A stretch of 34,599 nucleotides of DNA from Meiothermus sp. (lineage in GTDB: Bacteria > Deinococcota > Deinococci > Deinococcales > Thermaceae). A program made the translations under genes and the position numbers. Location of the stretch: the NCBI RefSeq assembly GCF_025056915.1, contig NZ_JANWVH010000025.1, positions 1 through 34,599 on the forward strand, in the 5' to 3' direction. This document shows, piece by piece, positions 26,223-34,599 of the stretch; within the stretch, counting starts at the first letter, position 1, and every line of letters begins with the position of its first letter. The notes below the pieces were generated by a model that was not told the DNA's origin, searched no databases, and was given only the letters and a program-made list of their open reading frames with translations.

Positions 26223-29200
26223 TCACTTCAGCGTCACTGCCAGCCGTGCCCGCAAGGCTTGCTGGCTGACGCAGCGAAACCGCGCGAGGCCCCCGTGCAA
26301 GGCCAGGGCTTGCTCGAGGTCGGCCCTGGCTTCCGCAGACTGCCCCAGCCCCAGCCAGGCCCCGGCCCGGCTGTAAAGCGCATTGATTTGCTGCACGGGG
26401 CTTTGGGCCAGGTGCAGGGCCTTTTGGCTTAGTCGGAGTGCGGCTTTGGGGTTGTGCTGGGCCAGCTCGAGTTCGGCGTAAAGCTGCTGTACCTCGCTCA
26501 ACCTATGGTTCAGGGCCTCGGCCAGCGCGAGGGCCTGTTCTAACTCGGCGGTGGCCAACGTGGTCTCACCCAGCCGCAGCCGGGCCTCGGCCCGCAGCAA
26601 TAAAGCACTCAGCAACTGGCGTTGCACCCCGCTCTGGTGGGCTTTTTGAAGCAGGTCTTGGGTGTGCTCGAGGGCCTCGGCCCAGCGGCCCAGGCTCAAA
26701 AGCACCCAGGCCCGGGCCATCCCGATCCGCTCCTGCAAGAGCCAGAAGCTCGAGGGGGCCGGGGTGTTCTGCTGCATCAGGCGCTCGGCCTGATCCACCC
26801 AGGCCAGCGCTTCCTGCGGTGCTTCCTCCAGCATCAGGGTCAGGCTGTGGCCAATCTGGGCCTCAATCTGGTGGTAGGGGGTTAGGCCCTGGGCCAGCTC
26901 GAGCGCGGCCAGCCCGTCCTGCCGGGCCTGGCTCAAAAGCCCGAGGTCGCGCTGGTAGTGCGTTGCGAAAATCAGCGGATAAAAAGCCTCGGCAGGGGCG
27001 GCCTCGAGGGCCAGCGCATAGGCCCGGCGGCTGGCTTCCAAAGCCCCCAGCAGGTCGGACTGGTCGTCCAGCACCATGCTGCGGAAGAACCAGAGCTGGG
27101 CCTGCTCGAGGGGCGTTCGGGCGCTTTGCTCCATCTGGGCGAGCTGTGCAAGCTGCGCCTGGGGGCTGGCCTGGCCTATCTGGCGGCTCAGGTAGAAGTG
27201 CTGGGTCAGGGCTGCGAAGCGCTCCGGGTGCTGGGATGGCAGATGGGCTAAGGCTTTTTGGTACAGCCGGTCGGCCTCCGGGTAGGCCCGCAGGGCGTGT
27301 GCCTGACGGGCTGCCTGGAGCCACCAGGGGGCCGCCTCTTCGGGCGCACCGGCCATCTCGAAATATGCGGCCACCCGGGCGGGATGCACCGCCTGCCGGG
27401 CGTAAAGCCGGGCCAGGCGGCCCGCAATCAGGCGGCGGCGGTCGGGCTTGAGCGAGTCGGCGATAACCCGCGCCAGCAGGTCGTGGGTGAAGCGGTAGCC
27501 TTTGGGGGTGTGCTCGAGCAGCCGGTGCTGGCTGGCCTGCTCCAGCGCCTCAGAGACCTCCCACTCGGCGAGCGCGCTGGCCTCGGAAATGAGGCCCGAA
27601 GCGAAAAACTCCCCCTCCAAGAGGGCGGCCACCTCGAGGCAGCGGCGGATGGGCCGGGGCTGCCGCTCGAGGCGTTCCAGAATGGTCTGGCGCACACTGG
27701 CCGCGACGCCCAACTCGGCGTAGTCGTGGGTGGACTCGTCGTAGGGGGTTTCCCACACGCCCCCTTCTCCCAGGCGCAGCTTGCCGGACTCGAACAGGCT
27801 TTGCAGGGTTTGAAGGATGAACAGCGGGTTGCCGGCGGTGGCCCGGTAGAGCCGCTCTGGAAACAGCCGCGCGGGCCGCCCCGAGAGGTGGGCGATGAGC
27901 TCGGCCACCTCGAGCGCATTCAGCGGTTCTAGCTCGAGCCAGACGGCCCTCTGGCGGCTGCGCCAGTCCTGGTAGCGACGGGCCACCTCGGGTGCCACCT
28001 CTTCGGGCCGAACTGTGATGACCAGCCGGGATAGCCCCTGTTGTTCCAGCCCTACCACCAGCGCCCGAAGGCTCCAGGGGTCGCTAAAGTGCTCGTCCTC
28101 GCTCAGGAAGGTGGTGCTGCGGTGGGCCGCTATCAGCAACTCCACCAAGGCGGTGAAGAAGCGCACCTGGGTACTCTCGTCGAGGGGCGGTGGGGAATGG
28201 TTCCACAACTCGGGCACCAGCCGGGAAGCCTCGAGGCGGATCCAGCTTTTCAAGCGCAGGTCGGGTCTGGCGTTCACAGCCTGGCGCACCCAGCGGGTCA
28301 TGGAGGCATAGGGGGTAGGGCCGTCGCCGGGTTGCCCCGCGAGGGTAACAAACGGTTCCTTGTCGGACAGCCATTCTCGGGCCAGACGGCTCTTGCCCAC
28401 CCCAGCCGGGCCCGCGATGAGCAGAATCTTCTGGTTCGGCCAGCCCAGTTCGAGCTGTGCCAGGGCCGCCGTCCGCCCCACCAGCGGCGGGTTGAAATTG
28501 GGGCTGCCGGAGGCCGATGCTGGCACCCGACGAACCGTAGTGCGTTGGCGGATTTGCTCGGCCAGGGCCTCTGTTTCGGGAAGGGGCCCCAGGCCCAGCT
28601 CGCGCCTTAACCCCTGCTCAAGCACCCTGTACTGGTGGAGCGCTCCCTCAAACTGCCCAAGCAATGCGTAAAGCCGCATGGCCTCTCGGTGGAAGTGTTC
28701 CTGCAACCCGTCGTGTTCAATCAGCTCGAGGTAAACCTCCAGCGCAGGCCGGATTTTCCCTTCGGCCTCGAGCCTGTGGGCCTCGGTCTCCCGCGCGGCA
28801 ATCCAGTGTCGGTTTAGCCGCTCGCGCCAGTGTTGGAGCCACTCGCGGAAGGTTTCCTCTTCGATGTCCAGGCCTTGCAAAAACTCGCCTTTGTACACTT
28901 TCAGGGCCTCGGGCCAGTTCTGGGCCGCACACTGTGCCAAAAAGTGCCCTACATCCGAGTCGAAATGTAAGAGCTCGAGCTGTTCGCGTCGGGCGGCCAG
29001 GTGCGCCCCCACCGGGCCAGCACCAATGCGATACAGCGTTTGCCGCAGGTTGTGCTGCCCCCTGGGCTCCGGGCCGCTCCCCCAGAGCATCTCGACCAAA
29101 CGGCTGCGGGGCTGGCGGCCCTCGAGGGCCAGAATGGCAATCAGCGCAACCGCCTTGCGGGGCAGGCCAACCTCTCGACCGCTGCAAAGCAGCCTTGGAG

Positions 29201-29225
29201 AACCCAGTAGCTCAACTTGCAGCAT
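26223..29225 (-). CDS. BTAD-domain transcriptional regulator with ATPase and TPR regions (SARP/LAL-like)
   Basis: A 1000-residue signal-integrating regulator. Residues 1-90 resemble the winged-helix DNA-binding domain of SARP proteins (LLGSPRLLCSGREVGLPRKAVALIAIL, then RSRLVEMLWG). Residues ~95-230 are the bacterial transcriptional activation domain (EWLQHWRERLNRHW, HREAMRLYALLGQFEGALHQY). A STAND-type ATPase follows, with NPPLVGRTAALAQLE, Walker A GPAGVGKS (K278) and a Walker B-like SEDEHFSDPWSLRAL that is less canonical than the usual DDLHWAD. The C-terminal ~400 residues are helical TPR-like repeats for ligand or partner sensing. ATG at 29225 has AGGAAAG 8 nt upstream. It heads the minus-strand run with the 64-aa and 43-aa genes; the exported-protein genes beyond are likely targets. 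Confidence 0.88.
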   Translation of the reverse strand: MLQVELLGSPRLLCSGREVGLPRKAVALIAILALEGRQPRSRLVEMLWGSGPEPRGQHNLRQTLYRIGAGPVGAHLAARREQLELLHFDSDVGHFLAQCAAQNWPEALKVYKGEFLQGLDIEEETFREWLQHWRERLNRHWIAARETEAHRLEAEGKIRPALEVYLELIEHDGLQEHFHREAMRLYALLGQFEGALHQYRVLEQGLRRELGLGPLPETEALAEQIRQRTTVRRVPASASGSPNFNPPLVGRTAALAQLELGWPNQKILLIAGPAGVGKSRLAREWLSDKEPFVTLAGQPGDGPTPYASMTRWVRQAVNARPDLRLKSWIRLEASRLVPELWNHSPPPLDESTQVRFFTALVELLIAAHRSTTFLSEDEHFSDPWSLRALVVGLEQQGLSRLVITVRPEEVAPEVARRYQDWRSRQRAVWLELEPLNALEVAELIAHLSGRPARLFPERLYRATAGNPLFILQTLQSLFESGKLRLGEGGVWETPYDESTHDYAELGVAASVRQTILERLERQPRPIRRCLEVAALLEGEFFASGLISEASALAEWEVSEALEQASQHRLLEHTPKGYRFTHDLLARVIADSLKPDRRRLIAGRLARLYARQAVHPARVAAYFEMAGAPEEAAPWWLQAARQAHALRAYPEADRLYQKALAHLPSQHPERFAALTQHFYLSRQIGQASPQAQLAQLAQMEQSARTPLEQAQLWFFRSMVLDDQSDLLGALEASRRAYALALEAAPAEAFYPLIFATHYQRDLGLLSQARQDGLAALELAQGLTPYHQIEAQIGHSLTLMLEEAPQEALAWVDQAERLMQQNTPAPSSFWLLQERIGMARAWVLLSLGRWAEALEHTQDLLQKAHQSGVQRQLLSALLLRAEARLRLGETTLATAELEQALALAEALNHRLSEVQQLYAELELAQHNPKAALRLSQKALHLAQSPVQQINALYSRAGAWLGLGQSAEARADLEQALALHGGLARFRCVSQQALRARLAVTLK

Positions 29226-29796
29226 GATGCGGTGCTTTCCTGAGGGGTGGGGAAGACCCTTGCCGTTGACTGCACTCAGTCTAGCCGAAATACAGCAAAA
29301 GATTGGTTCATTTGCGGTCAGATAGCCCCCTCACCCGCAAGAATCCAGCCGCCTTCAAACCAACTGTTGGCCCCCAAGCAAGTTTCAAGCAAACATGGCA
29401 CGGGCGTGGGTGTAGGGGTTACTGCACCCTCTGCCCTGGCCGCCCAACCAAGGCTCATGGGCCAGCCGCCCCAGGAAGGAGAGGGGCAATGCCGACCACG
29501 CTTCGCCCGCTATCACCAGCGGGCAGAGTCGGAATTTCCTACGGGCGCAGGGAAACAAAACCTCTGCCGGGCTTGCAAATACTTTTCATGCCTTCTGCGC
29601 TTGAACCCCTGGCAAACGGTGCCAACGCGGAAGCACAGAGCAGGGGTTCAGGGATAAGGCCCAGGCCCCAAAGACCTGCCCTCGACCTCCCGCCGCCTGG
29701 TGCAGCTACGAAAGTTGCTTTCGCCTGGCTTCGCCCTAACCGAAAAGCTCCCTGGCTGTCCTGTGGAGATTTGGGTTTGCGATATGATTTTGCGCA
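29226..29796. other. 571-base intergenic region between divergent regulator and transporter
   Basis: No supported gene on either strand; the open frames across it lack ribosome sites and family resemblance. A perfect 7-bp hairpin GCCCGCT/AGCGGGC lies at 29505-29524 (loop ATCACC). A longer-range pair GGCAGAG (29522-29528) / CTCTGCC (29562-29568) overlaps its right arm, so the two foldings are mutually exclusive. That resembles a switch, but no known riboswitch consensus is met. A -10-like box is found at 29783-29788. The length suggests a leader RNA or a lost gene. Confidence 0.45.
29783..29788 (+). promoter_or_regulatory. -10 box for a possibly leaderless transporter transcript
   Basis: TATGAT (four to five matches to TATAAT) ends 8 nt before the ATG at 29797, and there is no ribosome site before that ATG. 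This is the arrangement of leaderless mRNAs in Deinococcota. No good -35 is seen 16-18 nt upstream. Confidence 0.4.
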
Positions 29797-31296
29797 ATGG
29801 GGATGCCCCTTTTGCAGTTGAAACACATAACCAAGCGTTTTCCGGGGGTGCTGGCCAACGACCGGGTGAGCCTCGAGGTCTTCCCCGGCGAGGTGCTGGC
29901 CCTTTTGGGCGAGAACGGGGCCGGCAAATCCACCCTGGTTTCCATCCTCTACGGCCTGTACCGCCCGGACGAGGGCGAAATTCTCCTCGAGGGCCAGCCG
30001 GTGCGGATTGCCTCGCCGGGAGACGCGCTCAAGGCGGGCATCGGTCTGGTGCCGCAGCATCCGACGCTCGTAAGCCGCCACACGGTGGCCGAGAACCTGG
30101 CCTTGGGCATCGGAACCCCTCTGCTGCCGGCCCAGCGAATCGCGCCCCTCATCGAGCGGGTGGCGCAGGGGTTCGGGCTGCAAATAGACCCCAAGGCGCC
30201 CGTTTATACCCTCTCGCCCGGCGAGAAACAGCGGGTGGAGATTGTGCGGGCTTTGCTGCGGGGGGCCCGGGTGCTGATCCTCGACGAGCCGACCAGCGTG
30301 CTCACCCCCCAGGAGGCGGAGGCCTTGTTCAGGGTCATGCGGGAGCTGCGGGCCGCCGGCAAGTCGCTGATCTTCATCTCCCACAAGCTCGAGGAGGTGC
30401 TCGCCATCGCCGACCGCTGCGTGGTGCTGCGCCGGGGGCAGGTGGTGGGCCATCTGCCCAGGGCGGAGGCCAGCCAGGCCCGGCTGGCCGAACTGATGGT
30501 GGGCCGGAGCGTCAGTTTTGCCCGCAAGCGTGGCGCACCGCGAATCGGCGAGGTGCTTTTGCAGGTGCGGGATTTGAGCGCACGCTCGAGCCGCGACCTG
30601 TTGGCTTTGAAAGGGGTGAGCTTCGAGCTGCGCTCCGGCGAGGTGCTGGGCATCGCTGGGGTGGCGGGCAACGGCCAGAGCGAGCTGGTGGAGGTGCTTT
30701 CGGGCTTGCGAACCATCGAGCAGGGCACGGTTCAACTGGCGGGGGCGCCGCTGCCTTCCGACCCGGCTCGGGTGTTTGCCAGAGGGGTGGCCCACATCCC
30801 CGAAGACCGGATTCGCATGGGCACGGTGCCCAGCATGAGCGTGGCCGAGAACCTGGCCCTGAGGAGCTTCGACCGCCCCCCCCTGTCGCGCGGCTTCGTG
30901 CTCCGGCCCGCAGCCTGGCTGGCCCAGGCCCAGGCCCAGGTGCAAGCGTATGCGGTGGCCACGCCCAGCCTGCACACCCCGACCCGGCTGCTTTCGGGCG
31001 GCAACATCCAGAAGGTCATTTTGGCCCGTGAGCTGGCCGGGCGGCCCCGCCTGATTCTGGCGGTTCACCCCACCTATGGCCTGGACATCGGGGCCACCGA
31101 GCAGGTTCACCGGGTCTTGCTCGAGAAAACCGACCAGGGCGCGGCGGTGCTGCTGGTCTCGGAGGACCTGGAAGAGCTCCTCTCGCTTTCCGACCGGATT
31201 GGGGTGCTCTACCAGGGTCGTCTATTAGGCCCTTACCCGGTGGAGGCGGTTTCCCGCGAGCGGCTGGGGCTTCTCATGACCGGAGGCCTGGCATGA
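29797..31296 (+). CDS. BMP-type nucleoside ABC importer, ATP-binding protein
   Basis: Powers import through the two permeases that follow. The 499 residues hold two tandem ATPase domains. The first has Walker A GENGAGKST (38-46), the signature LSPGEKQRVEI and Walker B LILDEPTSVLTP. The second has a degenerate P-loop GVAGNGQS (288-295, Gln in place of Lys), the altered signature LSGGNIQKVILA and no catalytic Glu (ILAVHPTYGLD). One intact and one degenerate site is normal for the sugar/nucleoside (RbsA/NupO-like) class. ATG at 29797 fits a leaderless start; ATG at 29803 is an alternative. It overlaps the first permease gene as ATGA. Ribose-class importers look similar, but the partner permeases and binding protein are of the BMP type. 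Confidence 0.92.
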   Translation: MGMPLLQLKHITKRFPGVLANDRVSLEVFPGEVLALLGENGAGKSTLVSILYGLYRPDEGEILLEGQPVRIASPGDALKAGIGLVPQHPTLVSRHTVAENLALGIGTPLLPAQRIAPLIERVAQGFGLQIDPKAPVYTLSPGEKQRVEIVRALLRGARVLILDEPTSVLTPQEAEALFRVMRELRAAGKSLIFISHKLEEVLAIADRCVVLRRGQVVGHLPRAEASQARLAELMVGRSVSFARKRGAPRIGEVLLQVRDLSARSSRDLLALKGVSFELRSGEVLGIAGVAGNGQSELVEVLSGLRTIEQGTVQLAGAPLPSDPARVFARGVAHIPEDRIRMGTVPSMSVAENLALRSFDRPPLSRGFVLRPAAWLAQAQAQVQAYAVATPSLHTPTRLLSGGNIQKVILARELAGRPRLILAVHPTYGLDIGATEQVHRVLLEKTDQGAAVLLVSEDLEELLSLSDRIGVLYQGRLLGPYPVEAVSRERLGLLMTGGLA

Positions 31297-32348
31297 GGCT
31301 CGAGCCCCTTGTGAACCCCCCTCGTTTTCGCGTGCTGTGGGTCACGCTGGGGGCGCTGGGGGTGGCCTTTGTGCTGGTGGGGGGGCTTTTTGCCGCCTAT
31401 GGCCTGAACCCCCTCGAGGCCTACCGCGCCATGCTCCAGGGCACCCTGCTGGACGCGAAGGGCTGGCAGGAAGTCCTGCGTCGCAGCATTCCTTTGCTCC
31501 TGATTGGGGCGGGCCTGACCCTGGCTTTTCGCACTCAGTTTTTCAACATTGGGGCCGAGGGGCAGCTCTTGCTGGGTGCGGTCTGGGCGGCTGGGGTGGC
31601 GCTCTTCCTGCCCCTGCCGCCTGCGCTGAGCCTGCCGGCCATGCTGCTGGCGGGGGCGCTCGGCGGGGCGCTGTGGTGCTTGGTGGCGGCCTGGCTCAGG
31701 GGGCGCCTGAACGTCAACGAAATCCTGACCACCCTGATGCTCAACTATGTGGCGCAGTCGCTGGTCATTTTTCTGATCAATGGCCCCTGGAAGGGCCGGG
31801 ATGCTCGAGGCTACATCTACTCCGACCGCTTCGCTGAATACCAGCAGCTCGCGGTGCTGCCCGGCACCAACGTCCACTGGCCCACCCTGCTGCTGGGGGT
31901 GCTTCTGGCTCTGGTTTTGCAGTGGGTGCTCAGCCGCACCACCCTGGGCTTTCGGATGCGGGTGGTGGGCGAGAACCCCGGCGCGGCCCGCTATCTGGGC
32001 ATCTCGGGGGTGCGGGTGGGTTTCTGGATTGCGCTCATCACGGGCGGGCTGGCCGGGCTGGCCGGGGTCGGCGAGATTGCCGGCATCCACCACCGCCTGA
32101 TTGAGCCGGGCCAGCTTTCCTCGGGCTATGGTTTCACCGCCATCATCGTGGCCTGGCTGGCCCGGGGCCACCCTGCGCTGGTGCTCCTGACCGCGCCTTT
32201 GATGGGCCTGATTCTGGCCGGGGGTGATCTGCTCAAGGTGAGCCTCAACATGCCCTTTCGCATCGTGGATGTGTTCAGCGGGGTGATGCTTTTGTGCCTG
32301 ATTGGTTCGGAGATTCTGGTGCAAAACCGCATCCGCTGGGGGCGCTAG
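31293..32348 (+). CDS. BMP-type nucleoside ABC importer, permease 1 (NupP-like)
   Basis: Integral membrane permease of 351 residues with about eight to ten hydrophobic helices, starting at residue ~10 (FRVLWVTLGALGVAFVLVGG). The stretch FFNIGAEGQLLLGAVWAAG and the loop GENPGAARYLGISGVRVGF, which contacts the ATPase, are typical of the BPD_transp_2 family in nucleoside importers. It overlaps the ATPase gene by 4 nt and is separated from permease 2 by 7 nt. Together they form the heterodimeric channel. The substrate is set by the binding protein downstream. Confidence 0.93.
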   Translation: MRLEPLVNPPRFRVLWVTLGALGVAFVLVGGLFAAYGLNPLEAYRAMLQGTLLDAKGWQEVLRRSIPLLLIGAGLTLAFRTQFFNIGAEGQLLLGAVWAAGVALFLPLPPALSLPAMLLAGALGGALWCLVAAWLRGRLNVNEILTTLMLNYVAQSLVIFLINGPWKGRDARGYIYSDRFAEYQQLAVLPGTNVHWPTLLLGVLLALVLQWVLSRTTLGFRMRVVGENPGAARYLGISGVRVGFWIALITGGLAGLAGVGEIAGIHHRLIEPGQLSSGYGFTAIIVAWLARGHPALVLLTAPLMGLILAGGDLLKVSLNMPFRIVDVFSGVMLLCLIGSEILVQNRIRWGR

Positions 32349-32355
32349 GGGGGTT

Positions 32356-33228
32356 ATGGAAGAAGTCCTGAACGCTTTGGCTCGAGCCCTCTCCTTCGGA
32401 ACGCCCCTGCTCATGGCCTGCTTGGGGGCCCTCCTGAACGAGCGGGCCGGGGTGGTCAACCTGGGGGTTGAGGGGATGATGGCCCTGGGGGCTTTGGCCG
32501 GGTTTGCAGTGGCCTTCGGCAGTGGGGTAGGGGATGGCAGCCTATGGCTGGCGGTGCTGGCCGCGATGCTGGTGGGGGCGCTGGCGGCCTTGGTGCATGC
32601 GTTTGTGACCATTACCTTGCAGGCCAACCAGTTTGTCGCCGGGCTGTCCCTGACCATGCTGGGCCTGGGCGCAGCGGGCTTGCTGGGCAAGCGCTTTGAG
32701 GGCCAACCTCTGTTCAACCAACCCCCCGAGTGGCCCTTCACGCTGGGGGCGATTGCGCTGGCTTTGTTGCTGGGGTTCATCCTGTACGGCACCCGGCTGG
32801 GCCTGACCTTGCGCTCGGTGGGCGAAAACCCCGCTGCCGCCGACCTGCTGGGCCTGGACGTGGTGGGGGTGCGGTACGCGGCGGTGGCCGCTGGAGGGGC
32901 GCTGGCGGGGCTGGCGGGGGCTTACCTCTCCCTGGTCTACCGGCCCTCCTGGACCGACGGCATGACCGCCGGGCTCGGCTGGATTGCGGTGGCGCTGGTG
33001 ATTTTTGTGGGCTGGAGCCCGCTCAGGGCCATTTTTGGGGCCGTTTTTTTTGGCCTGTTGTACTACTTACAGTTCAGGCTCCAGGGGCAGAGCGCGATTC
33101 CTTCGGAGGTGTTTGCGAGCCTGCCCTACCTTCTGGTTATACTTGTGCTGGCTTTGTCTGGGCTGCGTGGGCAGCAGGGCAATGCCCCTGAAGCGCTGGG
33201 AAAACCCTATCGGCGAGGTGAACGCTAA
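32356..33228 (+). CDS. BMP-type nucleoside ABC importer, permease 2 (NupQ-like)
   Basis: Second permease, 290 residues, about eight membrane helices. LLNERAGVVNLGVEGMMALGAL (26-47) and GENPAAADLLGLDVVGVRY, the ATPase-contact loop, identify the BPD_transp_2 family. It is shorter than its partner, as is usual for this pair. ATG at 32356 is preceded by a GGGGGG run; a longer frame from 32302 would overlap the first permease and add a sequence unlike the family. The gene for the binding protein follows after 62 nt with its own strong ribosome site. Confidence 0.92.
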   Translation: MEEVLNALARALSFGTPLLMACLGALLNERAGVVNLGVEGMMALGALAGFAVAFGSGVGDGSLWLAVLAAMLVGALAALVHAFVTITLQANQFVAGLSLTMLGLGAAGLLGKRFEGQPLFNQPPEWPFTLGAIALALLLGFILYGTRLGLTLRSVGENPAAADLLGLDVVGVRYAAVAAGGALAGLAGAYLSLVYRPSWTDGMTAGLGWIAVALVIFVGWSPLRAIFGAVFFGLLYYLQFRLQGQSAIPSEVFASLPYLLVILVLALSGLRGQQGNAPEALGKPYRRGER

Positions 33229-33290
33229 AGCCTTGGAATAGGCCCTGGTTCCTACGAGGGCAGGTGGGGAAGGGGCAACAGGAGGTTTAG

Positions 33291-34439
33291 ATGAGAAAGA
33301 CTTGGTTGCTGGGTATCCTGATGGTGCTGGCGCTTGGCTTCGGTCAGGCTCAACAGGCCAACCTGAAGGCCTGTTTTATCTATGTGGGCCCGATTGGCGA
33401 CGTCGGCTGGACCTTTGCCCACGACGAGGCCCGCCGGGCGGCTGAGAAGGCCATTCCCGGCCTCAGCACGCAGTACGTGGAGTCGGTCAAGCCTGCCGAT
33501 ACCCTAGCCACCGTTGATCGGTTGGTTTCGGGCGGCTGCAACGTGATTTTCACCACTTCCTTCGACTTCATGGACCAGACCCTCGAGGCCGCCCAGAAGT
33601 ACCCTGAGGTCATCTTTGCCCATGCCTCGGGCTTTAAGCGGGCCCCCAACATGCTCACCTACATGGCCGACTTCTACCAGATTTACTACCTGAACGGCCT
33701 GATGGCGGGCGCTCTGACCAAAAGCGGCAAGGTCGGCTACGTGGCGGCCTTCCCCATCCCCGAGCTGAAGCGCCACATCTCGGCCTTCGCCCTAGGGGTG
33801 CGGGCGGTGAACCCGAGGGCGACCGTGAACGTGAAGTGGATCAATGCCTGGTTCGATCCGGTCAAGGCCCGCGAAGCTGCCGAAGCCCTGATGGCCGAGG
33901 GCAACGATATCCTGGCCTTCACCGAGGACACCGCCAGCGTTATTCAGACCGCGGCCCGGCGCAAGGTGCCGAGCTTCAGCCACTACAACTCGATGTACAA
34001 GTACGCGCCGGACTACGTGGTCTCGGGCCAGCTGGTGGACTGGAGCGTGATCTACATTGACATTCTGAAGAAGGTTCAGAACGGCACCTACACCCCCAAA
34101 AACCTCCAGAACGTGGACTACTGGTGGCTGGCCCGCGAAAAAGCGGTGATGCTGGGGGCGCAGGTGGGCATGCCCATCAACCCCAAGTTCGAGGCTGCCC
34201 TCAAGCGGGCCACCATGACCGTGAACGGCAAGCGGGTGAGCGTCTACGACCGGGTGATGGAGCTTTACAAGGACATCCAGAGCGCCAACCCCAAGTGGGA
34301 CCCCTTCACCGGCCCCATCCGCGACCGCAACGGGGTGCTGCGCGTACCGGCTGGGCGCAGGATGACCGTCAAGGAACTCAATGAGATGCAGTGGGTGGCC
34401 CCGGGCGTGGTGGGTCAGGTGGCCGACGAGCCGAAGTAG
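33291..34439 (+). CDS. BMP-family substrate-binding protein of the importer
   Basis: Periplasmic or surface-held binding protein, 382 residues, of the BMP (PnrA/Med-like) family that binds purine nucleosides. The Sec signal peptide MRKTWLLGILMVLALGFGQA is cut near residue 20. There is no lipobox Cys, so unlike many relatives it is not a lipoprotein. Family features are CFIYVGPIGDVGWTFAHDEAR, IFTTSFDFMDQTLEAAQKYP and VGYVAAFPIPELKRHISAFA. CAGGAGG lies 5 nt before the ATG. The location after both permeases and near xanthine dehydrogenase supports purine salvage. A repeat copy follows 21 nt after the stop. Confidence 0.92.
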   Translation: MRKTWLLGILMVLALGFGQAQQANLKACFIYVGPIGDVGWTFAHDEARRAAEKAIPGLSTQYVESVKPADTLATVDRLVSGGCNVIFTTSFDFMDQTLEAAQKYPEVIFAHASGFKRAPNMLTYMADFYQIYYLNGLMAGALTKSGKVGYVAAFPIPELKRHISAFALGVRAVNPRATVNVKWINAWFDPVKAREAAEALMAEGNDILAFTEDTASVIQTAARRKVPSFSHYNSMYKYAPDYVVSGQLVDWSVIYIDILKKVQNGTYTPKNLQNVDYWWLAREKAVMLGAQVGMPINPKFEAALKRATMTVNGKRVSVYDRVMELYKDIQSANPKWDPFTGPIRDRNGVLRVPAGRRMTVKELNEMQWVAPGVVGQVADEPK

Positions 34440-34460
34440 AGCACGCTCTCTCTAAAGCCC

Positions 34461-34490
34461 GAGAAAGCTCTGAACAGAAACAGAACCGTG
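34461..34490 (+). repeat. Dispersed hairpin repeat, copy C, cut off by bad sequence
   Basis: GAGAAAGCTCTG (34461-34472) is identical to copy B, and ACAGAACCGTG (34480-34490) is also identical. The GC-rich hairpin that should follow is replaced by a G-rich run. The position right after the last gene of an operon matches copy A. Confidence 0.6.
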
Positions 34491-34599
34491 GGCGCCGGGG
34501 GGGGGGGGGCCGGGGGGTGAGGGGCGCCGGGGGTTGTGGAGGGGGGGGGGCGCGGCCCCCAGTTAGAGAAGCGAAGTGATTTGGGGGGGGCAGGCGCGG
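34491..34599. other. G-rich low-complexity end, probably unreliable sequence
   Basis: Long runs of G with a few GCGCC and GGCCCCC pieces, unlike anything else in the window. The run begins where a strong GC hairpin is expected. This looks like a contig end with sequencing or assembly error. Only the piece around 34561-34580 (AGTTAGAGAAGCGAAGTG) looks like normal DNA. Confidence 0.6.

Noticed and set aside
26438-27451. 337-codon plus-strand frame over the BTAD regulator
   Set aside because: Pro/Gly/Arg-rich shadow of the TPR region; no ribosome site.
29539-32792. Two open frames of about 520 codons on the minus strand over the ABC importer
   Set aside because: Mirror frames of the ATPase and permeases; low-complexity His/Gln/Pro/Arg composition, no domain.

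Overview
The window looks like a chromosomal segment of a Meiothermus/Thermus-type bacterium (Deinococcota). This is inferred, not proven. It rests on high G+C, constant use of CTCGAG (Leu-Glu) inside genes, tight operons with GGAGG-type ribosome sites and ATGA overlaps, some starts with a TANNNT box 6-8 nt upstream (leaderless style), and protein content such as form I CO dehydrogenase and a BTAD/ATPase regulator. The last ~110 bases are a G-rich, probably unreliable contig end.

Layout. 1-2.0 kb (+): site-2 protease RseP, a small GT2 glycosyltransferase and a very acidic 74-residue protein. 2.07-2.25 kb: a 172-bp imperfect palindrome. 2.3-4.9 kb (-): a TPR + HD-GYP + GGDEF cyclic-di-GMP protein. 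5.3-6.3 kb (-): a MocA-like molybdopterin cytidylyltransferase, divergent from the cox operon. 6.5-14.35 kb (+): coxM-coxS-coxL-coxG-(XdhC/CoxI with fused YHS)-coxD-coxE. CoxL carries the form I active-site loop AYRCSFR, so this is a true aerobic CO dehydrogenase. 14.4-18.4 kb (-): a lipoprotein between two copies of a terminator-like repeat, then an exported protein, rsmD, coaD and an aldehyde dehydrogenase in one probable operon. 18.9-23.7 kb (+): xanthine dehydrogenase xdhA-xdhB, a two-helix membrane protein and xdhC. 23.8-29.2 kb (-): a 1000-residue BTAD/ATPase regulator followed by a 64-aa protein, a 43-aa lipoprotein, a barrel-like exported protein and two further exported proteins. 29.8-34.4 kb (+): a complete BMP-type nucleoside ABC importer.

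How it fits together. Two molybdenum hydroxylases (CO dehydrogenase and xanthine dehydrogenase) sit in one 18-kb stretch. Each has its own XdhC-family maturation protein, and one MocA-like enzyme makes the cytosine dinucleotide cofactor needed at least by CO dehydrogenase. The importer probably brings in purine nucleosides whose bases feed xanthine dehydrogenase. The cox enzymes would supply electrons from CO to the respiratory chain.

Least explained parts: the minus-strand regulator/exported-protein run with its 43-aa Trp-Asp repeat lipoprotein, the 172-bp palindrome, a heptanucleotide tandem repeat (24.55-24.64 kb) with a relative at 10.4 kb, and a dispersed hairpin repeat found at operon ends.
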